Assembly (NCBI RefSeq): GCF_030732845.1
Contig: NZ_JASHKA010000009.1
Location: forward strand, 186,001-250,000
Direction of reading: 5' to 3'
Origin: Roseibium sp. MMSF_3544
GTDB taxonomy: Bacteria > Pseudomonadota > Alphaproteobacteria > Rhizobiales > Stappiaceae
Length of the DNA: 64,000 bases
In this document: positions 31,978 to 40,341 of the stretch, piece after piece
Numbering within the stretch: the stretch's first letter is position 1
Layout: each line of letters opens with the position of its first letter
The notes under the pieces: generated by a model
The model's input: the letters and a program-made list of their open reading frames with translations, nothing else
The model's database searches: none
Told to the model about the DNA's origin: nothing
Position numbers and translations under genes: made by a program

Positions 31978-32706
31978 ATGTCGCACGCAGATACAGTCAT
32001 AGACCCTGCTTTGGAAGACGGCCTTTCGGCCGACGCGCAACGCGGCGTGCGTGCCTCCCATGGCATGTCGGTTGAAGAATGCACTGGCACCAAGGGCCCT
32101 GCTCCCCGGAAAAAACGGTTCGGATTACGGATCGCATTCATTGCGGTTCTGGCGGCTTTGGTCTGCGGCATCGTTGGCCAGTTTCTGTTTTTTGCGCACC
32201 AGATTGTGAATGCAGATATCCCGCGCGCCGCCAATGCCGATGCAATCGTCGTGCTGACAGGTGGTCAGGCCCGCATAAACGAAGCTGTCCGGCTGCTCGA
32301 GGAAGGTCACGCTGATCGCCTGCTCATTTCCGGCGTTCATCCGGGAACGACCCGAGAGCAGCTCGCGGCCGTCACGTCGTCGACCATGCCGTTGGAAGAA
32401 AACAGCGTTGATCTGGATCGGGTCGCGCTCAACACCGCAGGAAACGCGACTGAAACCGCAAGCTGGGTTCAGAAAAACGGCTTTGCTTCCCTGCTTGTCG
32501 TGACCAGTGCTTATCACCTGCCACGGGCGCAGGTCGAACTGTCCCAGGTTCTGCCTGACGTCCAGCTGATTGCCTATCCGGTCTTTTCGAAAGACCTCAA
32601 TCTGGACACCTGGTATCGCGAACCGGCAACGATGCGGCTTCTCATGCGCGAATATGTGAAGTATATCCTCGCCCGACTCCGCAACACCGTGAAGGCCGTA
32701 AGCTGA
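31978..32706 (+). CDS. YdcF/ElyC family (DUF218) membrane-anchored protein
   Basis: 242 residues. One N-terminal transmembrane helix (about 50-70) is followed by the DUF218 domain: ADAIVVLTGGQARINEAVRLLEEGHADRLLISGV, LNTAGNATETASWV and LLVVTSAYHLPRAQVELSQ. The family includes SanA, ElyC and YdcF, envelope-related proteins of uncertain chemistry. The start ATG at 31978 lacks a clear ribosome-binding site, so coupling to ftsX (53 bases upstream) is possible. ftsE-ftsX-ydcF-plsC reads as one envelope operon. Confidence 0.88.
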   Translation: MSHADTVIDPALEDGLSADAQRGVRASHGMSVEECTGTKGPAPRKKRFGLRIAFIAVLAALVCGIVGQFLFFAHQIVNADIPRAANADAIVVLTGGQARINEAVRLLEEGHADRLLISGVHPGTTREQLAAVTSSTMPLEENSVDLDRVALNTAGNATETASWVQKNGFASLLVVTSAYHLPRAQVELSQVLPDVQLIAYPVFSKDLNLDTWYREPATMRLLMREYVKYILARLRNTVKAVS

Positions 32707-32762
32707 CTTGAATTGGCGCACGACCGGGCGGTGAGCTTCGCTTCGTTCGGTTTTCTGGTGCC

Positions 32763-33539
32763 ATGGTTCTTCTGCGTTCTACCCTGTTTCAGGTGCTTTT
32801 TTACTCAGTGACATTCATCGAGATGATCCTGTTTTCGCCGGTCATGCTGCTGCCGCGCAAATGGGGCTGGCCGATCGTGCCCTTCTGGTCGCGATCGCTG
32901 CTTTGGCTGATGCGCGTCGTTGCGGGCCTCAAGGTCGAAATCAGGGGCAGGGAAAATCTGCCAAGCGGCGGGTACATCGCCGCGATGAAGCATCAGTCGG
33001 CCTGGGAGACCGTTACCCTCATTCCGTTGTTTTCCAGCCCGACATTCATCCTGAAGCGGGAGTTGCGCTGGATTCCGATCTTCGGCTGGTACACGGCCAA
33101 ATACAGGCAGATACCAATCAACCGCGGAAAGCGCTCCGAGGCGTTGGCAGCAATGATGGAAGCCGCAAAGGAAGCCATCGAGGAAGAGCGCCAGATCATG
33201 ATTTTTCCCGAAGGAACCCGCCGTCCCGTCGGCGCGGAGCCGAAATACAAATACGGCATCACGCATCTCTACAAGGGCCTGAATTGCCCCGTTGTGCCGA
33301 TCGCCCACAATGCGGGGCTGTACTGGCCACGCTCGTCCTGGAAGGTTTATCCGGGAACGGTGATTGTCGACATCCTGCCGCCGATCGAGCCCGGTCTGGC
33401 ACCGGAAGTCTTTTATGAGCAGTTGGTCGACCAGATCGAGGCCGCCAGCGACAGGCTGATCGAAGAAGCGCGCCAGGCACCGGACCCGTCGCCGGTTCTG
33501 CAATCGGTTGAGGTGCGCAACAAGGCCAGTCAGGCATAA
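32763..33539 (+). CDS. plsC: 1-acyl-sn-glycerol-3-phosphate acyltransferase
   Basis: 258 residues. N-terminal hydrophobic segments (about 8-30 and 40-55) are followed by the acyltransferase domain. Block I reads KHQSAWET (H77 to E82), an HX4E form rather than the textbook HX4D; block III is FPEGTRRPVG and block IV VPIAHNAG. It acylates lysophosphatidic acid to phosphatidic acid at the inner membrane. It is co-directional with ftsEX and the YdcF gene and convergent with chaC. Confidence 0.92.
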   Translation: MVLLRSTLFQVLFYSVTFIEMILFSPVMLLPRKWGWPIVPFWSRSLLWLMRVVAGLKVEIRGRENLPSGGYIAAMKHQSAWETVTLIPLFSSPTFILKRELRWIPIFGWYTAKYRQIPINRGKRSEALAAMMEAAKEAIEEERQIMIFPEGTRRPVGAEPKYKYGITHLYKGLNCPVVPIAHNAGLYWPRSSWKVYPGTVIVDILPPIEPGLAPEVFYEQLVDQIEAASDRLIEEARQAPDPSPVLQSVEVRNKASQA

Positions 33540-33580
33540 CCGGTTGAGGATTTTCTCCGGTCTGCCCCAGGGTCCGTACC

Positions 33581-34102
33581 CTAAAGCTTCTTCAGTTGCT
33601 CGGCCAACCAGGCAAGATTTTTGTCGGCGATGCCCATTTCTTCCAGGTGGGCGGCAGTGTTAATCACATATTCCGGATTTTCACCGGACTTGCCGACAGC
33701 GCCGTCGACGATTTCAAGTTGCTTTTCCAACGGCAACGCGCCGGCATATTGCGCATGGCCGTGATCGACCATATAGACCAGCGCATTGACCTTTTCGCCA
33801 CCATCAAGCTCGATATTGTGCCAGTGTTCCTTGTAGACCATGGTGGTTTGTTCGCGGGCACGGAGATAGTCGAGCGTTTTCGGCCAGATATCTTCGGCAA
33901 CCTGATAGGCCATGCCCCGGCATGCGCCGCCATTGTCGAGGCCAAACACGAGACCCGGGCGCTCCTGGGTGCCGCGATGAACCCAGGAATAGACGCAAAG
34001 CGCCCGATGGGCACCGCGCAGGAGGGCCGGGGCGGAGCGCAAATGATCAAATCCGGGGTTCCACATCAAAGACCCGTAGCCAAAAACCCAAAAATCGCTC
34101 AT
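33581..34102 (-). CDS. chaC: Gamma-glutamylcyclotransferase, ChaC family
   Basis: 173 residues. VFGYGSLMW at the N-terminus is the substrate-loop motif of the cyclotransferase fold; the catalytic glutamate is E84 in YLRAREQ. RGTQERPGLVFGLDNGG and CRGMAYQV are ChaC-type. ChaC enzymes cleave glutathione to 5-oxoproline and Cys-Gly. GGGCGAT precedes the ATG at 34102. It diverges from the DUF2125 gene. Confidence 0.93.
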   Translation of the reverse strand: MSDFWVFGYGSLMWNPGFDHLRSAPALLRGAHRALCVYSWVHRGTQERPGLVFGLDNGGACRGMAYQVAEDIWPKTLDYLRAREQTTMVYKEHWHNIELDGGEKVNALVYMVDHGHAQYAGALPLEKQLEIVDGAVGKSGENPEYVINTAAHLEEMGIADKNLAWLAEQLKKL

Positions 34103-34227
34103 ATCGCCCTATCTACTTTCTTACCGGAAGCGGAGATAGCAAGACCAGCGGTCTTATTCAATGCAATGCCGCCGAGTATGCGACCGAGCCGGAGCCAAGA
34201 GCGCCAAAAGCAAGAGTTATTGAAGCC

Positions 34228-35277
34228 GTGTCAGAAAACCAGAACAAACCAGCCAAATCCTCAAGGCGCCGATACATTATCCTTCTGTGCATCATCTTCC
34301 TGGTTATTGCCGGTTGGTCCGGCGCCTGGATGTTCGGCAGGTCCATTTTGTCCGATCAGCTGGATCAGCAATTGCAGGCGATGGCGCGGGGCGGCGTGGA
34401 CGTCTCCTGCGCGGATCTTTCCATCGGCGGATATCCGTTCCGCTATGAAGTCTATTGCCGTGACCTCGTTTCGCGCGACCAGACAGGAGCCGCAGGTTCT
34501 CTTGGTGCACTCAACGCCGTTGCGCTGATCTACAATCCCCGTCACATCATTTTTGAAGCCCATGCGCCGGCATCCGTTGCGGAACCGCTGAGCGGTCTAC
34601 TGGGTGAAATGAAGTGGGAGACAGCGCGGGCAAGCGTCAAATTTTCAGATGCAGCTCTTGGTGCGCTGGACGCCGTGCTTCAAAAACCGGAAGCAGCGGT
34701 CGAAAACTCAGTCTCCTCAGGTCTCTTTTCCGCAGACAAGGCAGAGCTTCACCTTCGCAAGACACCTGACCAGGCAGACGCGGTCGACGGCTTCGTCTCG
34801 GTTGATGCGCTTCAGCTGAAATCACTGCCGGAAATTGGCGAGACCATCGATCTGCGCGGCCATCTTCAGGTGCCGGGTGGCGCCGCGCTGCTGGCGGGTG
34901 CTGATCTTGTAACGCTGGTGCGGATGAACGACGGACGCCTTCCAGTGAAACTGGTTCTGATGGAGACCGTCATCGGAGAAAGCCGCCTGGGTGCGTCGGG
35001 CGATCTCGTGATCAACGGAAACGGGACGCTTTCCGGGAACGTCGCCGTGACGATCGGAAATGCGGACGGATTGCTTCAGATGCTCAAGCCGCTGTTTCCA
35101 CCCCAGGACAACAGCTTTTCTCTGGTCGAGAGTGTCGTGCAAAGCCTGAAAGCGGCAGAAACGGATGTTGAAGGCGTGCCCTCGATCACGCTGCCGATGG
35201 TCATCGACGAGGGGATCGTGCGGGTCGGGTTTCTGACGCTTGGACGCGTTCCGCCATTCTTTTCAGCGGGCACCTGA
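34228..35277 (+). CDS. DUF2125 domain protein, membrane-anchored
   Basis: 349 residues from the GTG at 34228. An N-terminal helix (about 14-34, IILLCIIFLVIAGWSGAWMF) anchors a periplasmic-facing domain. It contains LDQQLQAMARGGVDVSCADLSIGGYPFRYEVYCRD, the conserved start of DUF2125, with two cysteines (CADLS, YCRD). The remainder is beta-rich, resembling AsmA-like lipid-transport folds only loosely. The ribosome-binding site is weak and the frame is open upstream, so the start is uncertain. Confidence 0.85.
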   Translation: MSENQNKPAKSSRRRYIILLCIIFLVIAGWSGAWMFGRSILSDQLDQQLQAMARGGVDVSCADLSIGGYPFRYEVYCRDLVSRDQTGAAGSLGALNAVALIYNPRHIIFEAHAPASVAEPLSGLLGEMKWETARASVKFSDAALGALDAVLQKPEAAVENSVSSGLFSADKAELHLRKTPDQADAVDGFVSVDALQLKSLPEIGETIDLRGHLQVPGGAALLAGADLVTLVRMNDGRLPVKLVLMETVIGESRLGASGDLVINGNGTLSGNVAVTIGNADGLLQMLKPLFPPQDNSFSLVESVVQSLKAAETDVEGVPSITLPMVIDEGIVRVGFLTLGRVPPFFSAGT

Positions 35278-35329
35278 CCAGGGGCTCCGTCGATTTGTCG
35301 GCTGACCTGTCGACGTGCCCCCAGGATGA

Positions 35330-35791
35330 TCAATCACCGGCAATCCGGTCGATCGGAATCACATAGCTCTTGCGGTGGTCGGGTTCTGCGATCTTTTCGT
35401 AGAGCGCGACTTCCGGCGCGTTTTTGCCCGGAACGATCCAGCGCAGGTGCAGCCAGCCGCGCCTTTGGCCTTCACTGACCAGTGTTTCGATGATCGATCG
35501 TCCAATCCCTGCGTTCCGGTGATCAGGGTGAACGTAAATGTCGTCCAACTGACCGATCCTGAGACCGGTGATCAACTCCGGAAGATCGAAAAAAACACCG
35601 AATCCAACCAGGTCTTCGCCGACAAAGGCACCAAGCACCTCGGCTGTCTTGTCGGCCAGGATGCGTTCGGCATAATAGTCGTCCGGACGGCGGGGCGCTC
35701 CGCGTTTCAGGGCCTGGGCGTTTTCGGCAATAAGTGGCGCGAGCTGATGGGCATCATCCTGCCCAAGGGCTCTGATTTCCGCTGTGGTCAT
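35330..35791 (-). CDS. GNAT family N-acetyltransferase
   Basis: 153 residues. Motif A appears as LDDIYVHPDHRNAGIGRSIIETLVSEGQRRG, with the acetyl-CoA pyrophosphate loop HRNAGIG. The preceding strand LVGFGVFFDLPELITGLRIGQ is consistent with the fold. The substrate is unknown. GGGGA precedes the ATG at 35791. It is convergent with the DUF2125 gene, with a GC-rich imperfect hairpin (35281-35321) between them. Confidence 0.88.
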   Translation of the reverse strand: MTTAEIRALGQDDAHQLAPLIAENAQALKRGAPRRPDDYYAERILADKTAEVLGAFVGEDLVGFGVFFDLPELITGLRIGQLDDIYVHPDHRNAGIGRSIIETLVSEGQRRGWLHLRWIVPGKNAPEVALYEKIAEPDHRKSYVIPIDRIAGD

Positions 35792-35958
35792 GTAGTCCCC
35801 GGAAATGAATAGTTAGACATCAAGTTGCCCCAACATTCCCGAAACCGGAGCCGGGATCAAGGACCTGAATGAAATTCTGCCCACCCTGGATCGTTGGGCT
35901 TCCTTAGACCGCGATTTCATGTCATGAGCAGATCATCAACGGGATCAGTCGAGGGGCA

Positions 35959-36855
35959 ATGGCGGATAGCGGACGGGTGAAGGCAACGGCCATCGGGCTG
36001 AGCGCCGTGCTGATGTGGGCAACCCTTGGTGTCTTTGGTGCCGGTTCAGGCAAAGTGCCGCCTTTTCTGTTGAATGCGCTGTGCTTCGGGATATCGGGAA
36101 CACTTGCCCTGGTCTGGCTCGCCGTCACGGGGAAGCTCGCCCTTTTGAAGCAGCCGCTCAGAGTATGGGCCTTTGGAACATTCGGATTGTTCGGCTTTCA
36201 CCTCTTCTATTTCACGGCAATCCGGAACGCGCCGCCGGTCGAGGCCAACCTGATCAATTATACCTGGCCACTCCTGATCGTGCTCTTTTCCGCGCTTCTG
36301 CCGGGTGAGCGTTTGCGGATCCATCATGTGGCCGGAACGATCCTGGGTCTGGCAGGTGCGGCGCTTCTTATCAGTGGCGGCGAAGGAATCCAGTTTTCGG
36401 GCGGATACGCGATCGGTTATGGCGCAGCGGTCGCGTCTTCCCTGTTCTGGTCCAGCTATTCGGTCTTGTCCCGCAGGCTCGGCGCGGTGCCGACGGAGGC
36501 CGTTGCCGGGTTTTGCCTGATGACGGCGCTTTTGTCCGGGGCGTGCCATCTGTTCCTGGAGACGACCGTCTGGCCGGCCACGTCGCTGGAATGGGGTTCT
36601 GTGCTTGCGCTTGCGCTGTTTCCGGTCGGACTTGCCTTCTTCACCTGGGATATCGGCGTCAAGCGCGGCGACATTCAGGTTCTTGGAGCTGCCGCCTATT
36701 CGGCGCCGTTGCTATCCACGCTCCTGTTGATCGCGTTCGGGTTCGGCGCCCTTACACTGTCTGTCGGAATTGCCTGCATTGCCATTACGCTGGGTGCCGT
36801 CATTGCGGCCAAGGACATGATCTTCAAATCGCGCCGCCAATCCGAGACCAGCTGA
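35959..36855 (+). CDS. EamA/DMT family transporter
   Basis: 298 residues with about ten hydrophobic helices in two homologous halves. The second EamA repeat includes SSLFWSSYSVLSRRLGAVPTEAVAGF and FTWDIGVKRGDIQVLGAAAYSAPLLSTLLL, typical of drug/metabolite exporters. FHLFYFTAIRNAPPVEANLINYTWPLL in the first half fits the aromatic-amino-acid-exporter-like branch (YddG type), but the substrate is not assignable. GAGGGGC precedes the ATG. Confidence 0.9.
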   Translation: MADSGRVKATAIGLSAVLMWATLGVFGAGSGKVPPFLLNALCFGISGTLALVWLAVTGKLALLKQPLRVWAFGTFGLFGFHLFYFTAIRNAPPVEANLINYTWPLLIVLFSALLPGERLRIHHVAGTILGLAGAALLISGGEGIQFSGGYAIGYGAAVASSLFWSSYSVLSRRLGAVPTEAVAGFCLMTALLSGACHLFLETTVWPATSLEWGSVLALALFPVGLAFFTWDIGVKRGDIQVLGAAAYSAPLLSTLLLIAFGFGALTLSVGIACIAITLGAVIAAKDMIFKSRRQSETS

Positions 36856-36952
36856 GATCAAGAAAACGATCTTCCCCCTTCGGCGGATTTTACTTGGTTA
36901 CACATTCCACTAGGGTATCGCCCAACCGCCGTGAAATTCTTAGGATTTGCCG

Positions 36953-37861
36953 ATGACCGTACCGCTCAGACCGCGCCGCTCCGCTCTTTACATGCCGGGG
37001 TCAAATGCGCGCGCACTTGAAAAGGCCAGGACGCTGGATGTGGACTGCCTGTTGCTGGACCTGGAAGATGCCGTTGCCCCGGACGCAAAGGACCTTGCAC
37101 GGAAGCAGATCGTTGAAGCGGTCACTGCCGGCGGATATGGCGACCGGGAGGTTGTCATCCGCATCAACGGTCTCGACACGCCCTGGGGGGAGACGGATCT
37201 TCAGGCGGCAGTGACAGCGGCGCCGGATGCGATCCTGGTGCCGAAGGTCAACTCGCCGGCCGACCTGCAGCGCATTGCGCATACGTTGTCGCTCCACAAT
37301 GCCCCCGAATCCCTGAAGCTCTGGGCCATGATGGAAACGCCTGAAGCCATGCTCAACGCCGGTGCGATCGGCGCGTGCGGCAAGGATCCGGAGGTCCGCC
37401 TGTCCTGCTTCGTCATGGGGACCAACGATCTGGCAAAGGAGACCCGTGCGCGCCTCTTGCCGGGACGTGCGGCGATGATGCCGTGGCTCATGACCTGTGT
37501 TGCCGCGGCACGCCTGGGCGGCATTGACATCCTGGACGGTGTCTACAACGCCTTTCAGGATGAAGTGGGTTTTGCCGCCGAGTGCGCACAAGGCGCCGAC
37601 ATGGGTATGGATGGCAAGACGCTGATTCACCCGAAACAGATTGCCGCCTGCCATGGCGCCTTCAGCCCGTCGGCTGAGGAAATTGAATGGGCCCGCAAGA
37701 TCAACGCTGCTTTTGATCTTCCGGAAAACGCCTCAAAGGGTGCGATCCAGGTGGACGGCAAGATGGTCGAGCGGCTACATGCGGAGATGGGCAAGCGGGT
37801 GATTGCGATTGCGAACGCCGTCGCGGCGCGCACAGCGAACGACAACGAGAGACAATCATGA
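36953..37861 (+). CDS. HpcH/HpaI-type CoA ester lyase (citrate lyase beta / malyl-CoA lyase family)
   Basis: 302 residues. RSALYMPGSNARALEKA is followed by DCLLLDLEDAVAPDAKDLAR (metal-binding Glu/Asp), VVIRINGLDTPWGETDL, AILVPKVNSPADL, MMETPEAMLNA (metal Glu) and GMDGKTLIHPKQI. These are the signatures of the CitE-like and malyl-CoA/beta-methylmalyl-CoA lyases. The exact acyl-CoA substrate is not clear. AGGA lies eight bases before the ATG at 36953. Its last four bases overlap the start of the DUF1737 gene. Confidence 0.9.
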   Translation: MTVPLRPRRSALYMPGSNARALEKARTLDVDCLLLDLEDAVAPDAKDLARKQIVEAVTAGGYGDREVVIRINGLDTPWGETDLQAAVTAAPDAILVPKVNSPADLQRIAHTLSLHNAPESLKLWAMMETPEAMLNAGAIGACGKDPEVRLSCFVMGTNDLAKETRARLLPGRAAMMPWLMTCVAAARLGGIDILDGVYNAFQDEVGFAAECAQGADMGMDGKTLIHPKQIAACHGAFSPSAEEIEWARKINAAFDLPENASKGAIQVDGKMVERLHAEMGKRVIAIANAVAARTANDNERQS

Positions 37862-38061
37862 GGCTTTACAGGCTGATCACCGGTGTTGACGACAGTGAAT
37901 TCTGCCATCGGGTGACACAGGCATTGAACAAGGGCTGGGAACTCTCCGGCCCGCCGTCGCTCACCTATGATGCGGCCAAAGGTGCCACGATCTGTGGTCA
38001 GGCGGTCATCAAGGATATTGAAGGCGAGTATTCGCCTGACATGAAACTCGGTGATTATTGA
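37858..38061 (+). CDS. DUF1737 domain small protein
   Basis: 67 residues, essentially the whole DUF1737 domain: YRLITGVDDSEFCHRVTQALNKGWELSGPPSLTYD and AVIKDIEGEYSPDMKLGDY. The ATG overlaps the TGA of the upstream lyase gene (ATGA), so translation is coupled. Function is unknown. A strong terminator follows. Confidence 0.88.
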   Translation: MRLYRLITGVDDSEFCHRVTQALNKGWELSGPPSLTYDAAKGATICGQAVIKDIEGEYSPDMKLGDY

Positions 38062-38077
38062 AACCGAGAACGAATGC

Positions 38078-38118
38078 GGCCGCGGTTCTGCCAGTTCAGA
38101 ACCACGGCCACTCTTTTC
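38078..38118. terminator. Terminator between DUF1737 gene and sulfotransferase gene
   Basis: GGCCGCGGTTCTG (38078-38090) and CAGAACCACGGCC (38097-38109) form a 13-pair stem with one mismatch and a 6-base loop, followed by ACTCTTTTCC. It lies 16 bases after the plus-strand stop and just before the minus-strand stop at 38125, so it may serve both. Confidence 0.75.
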
Positions 38119-38124
38119 CTGCAC

Positions 38125-38898
38125 CTAGTGGTGCAGTTTCGTGTCCAGGATCGCCTTGACGCGCTTTTCGTCGAAAGGTTCCCGCAAGAAGCGGAACAGC
38201 GGAGCCAGTTTTTCAGGCCCTTGCAGGTAATCTTCGTAGCGCAGCTGATAACAGAAGCTTCCGTGTCCTTCCGCATAGGCCTTGGTCATGCGCTCGAAGT
38301 TGTCCCAGCGCCGTCTCACCTCGCCTTCTTCCATTTTTTTCCAGAAGGAAGATTTGACGACATTTTCGAAGTCGCGGTTCTGGAAAATGAACCGGCTGTG
38401 CGGGAAGTACTTGCGGATCGTATCAAGGAACCTCGGGAAATAGCGCGGGTCATTGTGGTACCTGATTTCCTTGAACCCGAGGACGCGGGCCGCTCCTTTG
38501 GGGCACAGCACCTTGGAAACGAACGTGTCGAACAGGCTCATGGCGTAATCATCAACGTCGACGTCTTCCATGCCGTACCAGGGATCGAGCGAGGTCCCGA
38601 CCATCTTGCCGAAATAGGGCCGTTCGGCGGACAGTTCCGAGCGTTTCGGCTCCTGGCGCTGCTTGAAATTGACTTCGTTCTGGATCGCGGTGATTGACCT
38701 GCTCAAGTGTATGAGCGTATTGGAGTTTTCGCCCCGGATGAAGTAACCGGGGATCGAATTCAGCAGATGCTGTGTCAGTGTGGACCCGGACCGCCCAAAG
38801 GCCACCACAAAGACATATCCGTCTTTCGGGAAATGCAGCGCTGGATACTGCTTGTGCAGCTCGAAGCTGTTTTGCCGGAATGGCAATACATTCGACAT
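38125..38898 (-). CDS. Sulfotransferase family protein
   Basis: 257 residues from ATG 38898, with AGGAGAT seven to eight bases upstream; a long in-frame extension is non-coding. The PAPS 5'-phosphosulfate loop is FGRSGSTLTQHLLNS (about 34-48), and the 3'-phosphate-binding region is SRFIFQNRDFENVVKSSFW. It would transfer a sulfuryl group to a carbohydrate or other surface molecule; substrate unknown. It stands alone, next to a 453-base AT-rich spacer, and may be horizontally acquired (inference). Confidence 0.82.
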   Translation of the reverse strand: MSNVLPFRQNSFELHKQYPALHFPKDGYVFVVAFGRSGSTLTQHLLNSIPGYFIRGENSNTLIHLSRSITAIQNEVNFKQRQEPKRSELSAERPYFGKMVGTSLDPWYGMEDVDVDDYAMSLFDTFVSKVLCPKGAARVLGFKEIRYHNDPRYFPRFLDTIRKYFPHSRFIFQNRDFENVVKSSFWKKMEEGEVRRRWDNFERMTKAYAEGHGSFCYQLRYEDYLQGPEKLAPLFRFLREPFDEKRVKAILDTKLHH

Positions 38899-39351
38899 TA
38901 TCTTGATCTCCTTGACGAGCGGTCTCGACCCGGCAGCGCGGCCTTCTGGTCTGACGCCTAACCCCAACCTCGCTCGCGCAATCACCAGCCGCAGGCCGCC
39001 ATGCCTCCAATTGAGTGGGAGGAAGAACAAGAAGCATGACACCTGCGACCGCGATCGACGGAGCATAGAAAAGAGATGCACCAATAATGGCTGTTTTTTG
39101 ATTTAAGCGAGAATTACTTCATATTTTTAAGAAAAGGACAAATATATTTTGAAATTCGTTTGAAATATATTCTTATTTACCGGTGAAATATCTGTACTAA
39201 GTCAGCTTTTAGATTACGCGAAAATCGGATGGTCGCCCTTTTGAGGGTCGCTCTTGGTCAAGTCCATCCCGCTCATTTCAGATCGTTAGCCGGTCACGGC
39301 AACTCAGAAAAGGACATGCAGTTCAGGGGCTTCCGTTTAAGGCCGGTGAAC
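38899..39351. other. AT-rich intergenic spacer upstream of the sulfotransferase
   Basis: 453 bases. The stretch 39085-39215 is strongly AT-rich for this genome. It contains an inverted repeat AATATATTT (39141-39149) / AAATATATT (39163-39171) around a 13-base centre, and the direct repeat TTTGAAAT. No gene or RNA is evident. It probably holds the sulfotransferase promoter; AT-rich promoters of this kind are often targets of Ros/MucR-type repressors, which is inference. Confidence 0.5.
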
Positions 39352-40341
39352 TCAAGCTGACAAGAATTCTGCGAAAACCTTCTGGTAAATCTCACGGACC
39401 AGGTTCGCTTCGCTGTCGCCCCGACGTGCCAGGACACTGAGCCCGGGCGAGGCGTTGACTTCGAGCACCACGGCGGCGGTGTCAGGGCGCCTTGCTTCCG
39501 GAATAATCAGGTCGACACCGCAATAGCGCAAGCCCAGGGTCTTTGCCGCCAGGCGCGCCATGGTGTGGATCTCCGGAGCGAGCGTGTCGGTGACAATTTG
39601 TGCGGATCCGCCCGAGGAAAGGTTCGAGACCGGTAGCAGTGACACGATCTGGCCGCGGGCCGGAACGCTTTCAAGCATCAGACCCTGCTGTGACAGCTCG
39701 AAGTCGATGCGCCCGTCAGCGGCGTTGATCCGTTCATGGGCATCGACAAGTTGGGCAAGGCTGCGGACGCCGTCGCCGGTCACCTGAGGCGGCTGACGTT
39801 CAATCGCGCATAACACGTCACCGTCCAGAACAATTACACGCAGGTCCTTGCCCTTGATTTCTTCCTGAACCAAGAGCTGTCCGTGGTTCTTTGCCAGGAT
39901 ATGCAGCGCGTTCTGCAGGGTGTGATAGGTGTCCACGCGCATGACGCCCTGGCCCTCCTGGCCGATATTGGGCTTCACGAACAGTGGAAATTCCTGCTCT
40001 TCGGCAAAATCGAGAACGTCTTCAGGCGGCCTTCTGCCGTCCCGGATGTCTGCGCTCGAAACGAGATAGCTTGCGGGAACGGCGATGCCGTTCATTGCCA
40101 GGAACTTGCCCGTATAGGCCTTGTCGCCGGCGATTTCCGAAGCGCCCAGTGGATTGATGTCGAACCGGGTGCCCTTGAAGAACCAGCGTTTTCCGGACGG
40201 AGCTTCGATGAGGCCTGCATGCCCGTGGGGATCGCCCGCCGTCAGCCGCAGCCCCTTGCCGGCGCAATAGTTTTCAAGCAGACGGAAAACAAGCGCCCGT
40301 TCCCCGGAGTGAGGTTCCGGGGATCCATGGCTGTCGGTCAA
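39352..40341 (-). CDS. ATP-grasp ligase (RimK/GshAB/cyanophycin-synthetase-like)
   Basis: 329 residues. The ATP-grasp core shows FPLFVKPNIGQEGQGVM, LLVQEEIKGKDLRVIVLDGDVLCAIER, LRYCGVDLII and VVLEVNASPGLSVLARR, with the metal-binding E and N of LEVNASPG. It probably ligates an amino acid to a carboxylate acceptor. The start is TTG at 40341, overlapping the lolA TGA, with AAGGG at six bases; it is thus coupled to lolA. The substrate cannot be inferred. Confidence 0.85.
   Translation of the reverse strand: MTDSHGSPEPHSGERALVFRLLENYCAGKGLRLTAGDPHGHAGLIEAPSGKRWFFKGTRFDINPLGASEIAGDKAYTGKFLAMNGIAVPASYLVSSADIRDGRRPPEDVLDFAEEQEFPLFVKPNIGQEGQGVMRVDTYHTLQNALHILAKNHGQLLVQEEIKGKDLRVIVLDGDVLCAIERQPPQVTGDGVRSLAQLVDAHERINAADGRIDFELSQQGLMLESVPARGQIVSLLPVSNLSSGGSAQIVTDTLAPEIHTMARLAAKTLGLRYCGVDLIIPEARRPDTAAVVLEVNASPGLSVLARRGDSEANLVREIYQKVFAEFLSA

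Noticed and set aside
35281..35321. GC-rich imperfect hairpin between the DUF2125 and GNAT genes as a terminator
   Set aside because: GGGGC/GCCCC and GTCGA/TCGAC can pair, but the loops are uneven and there is no T run on either strand; not strong enough to list.
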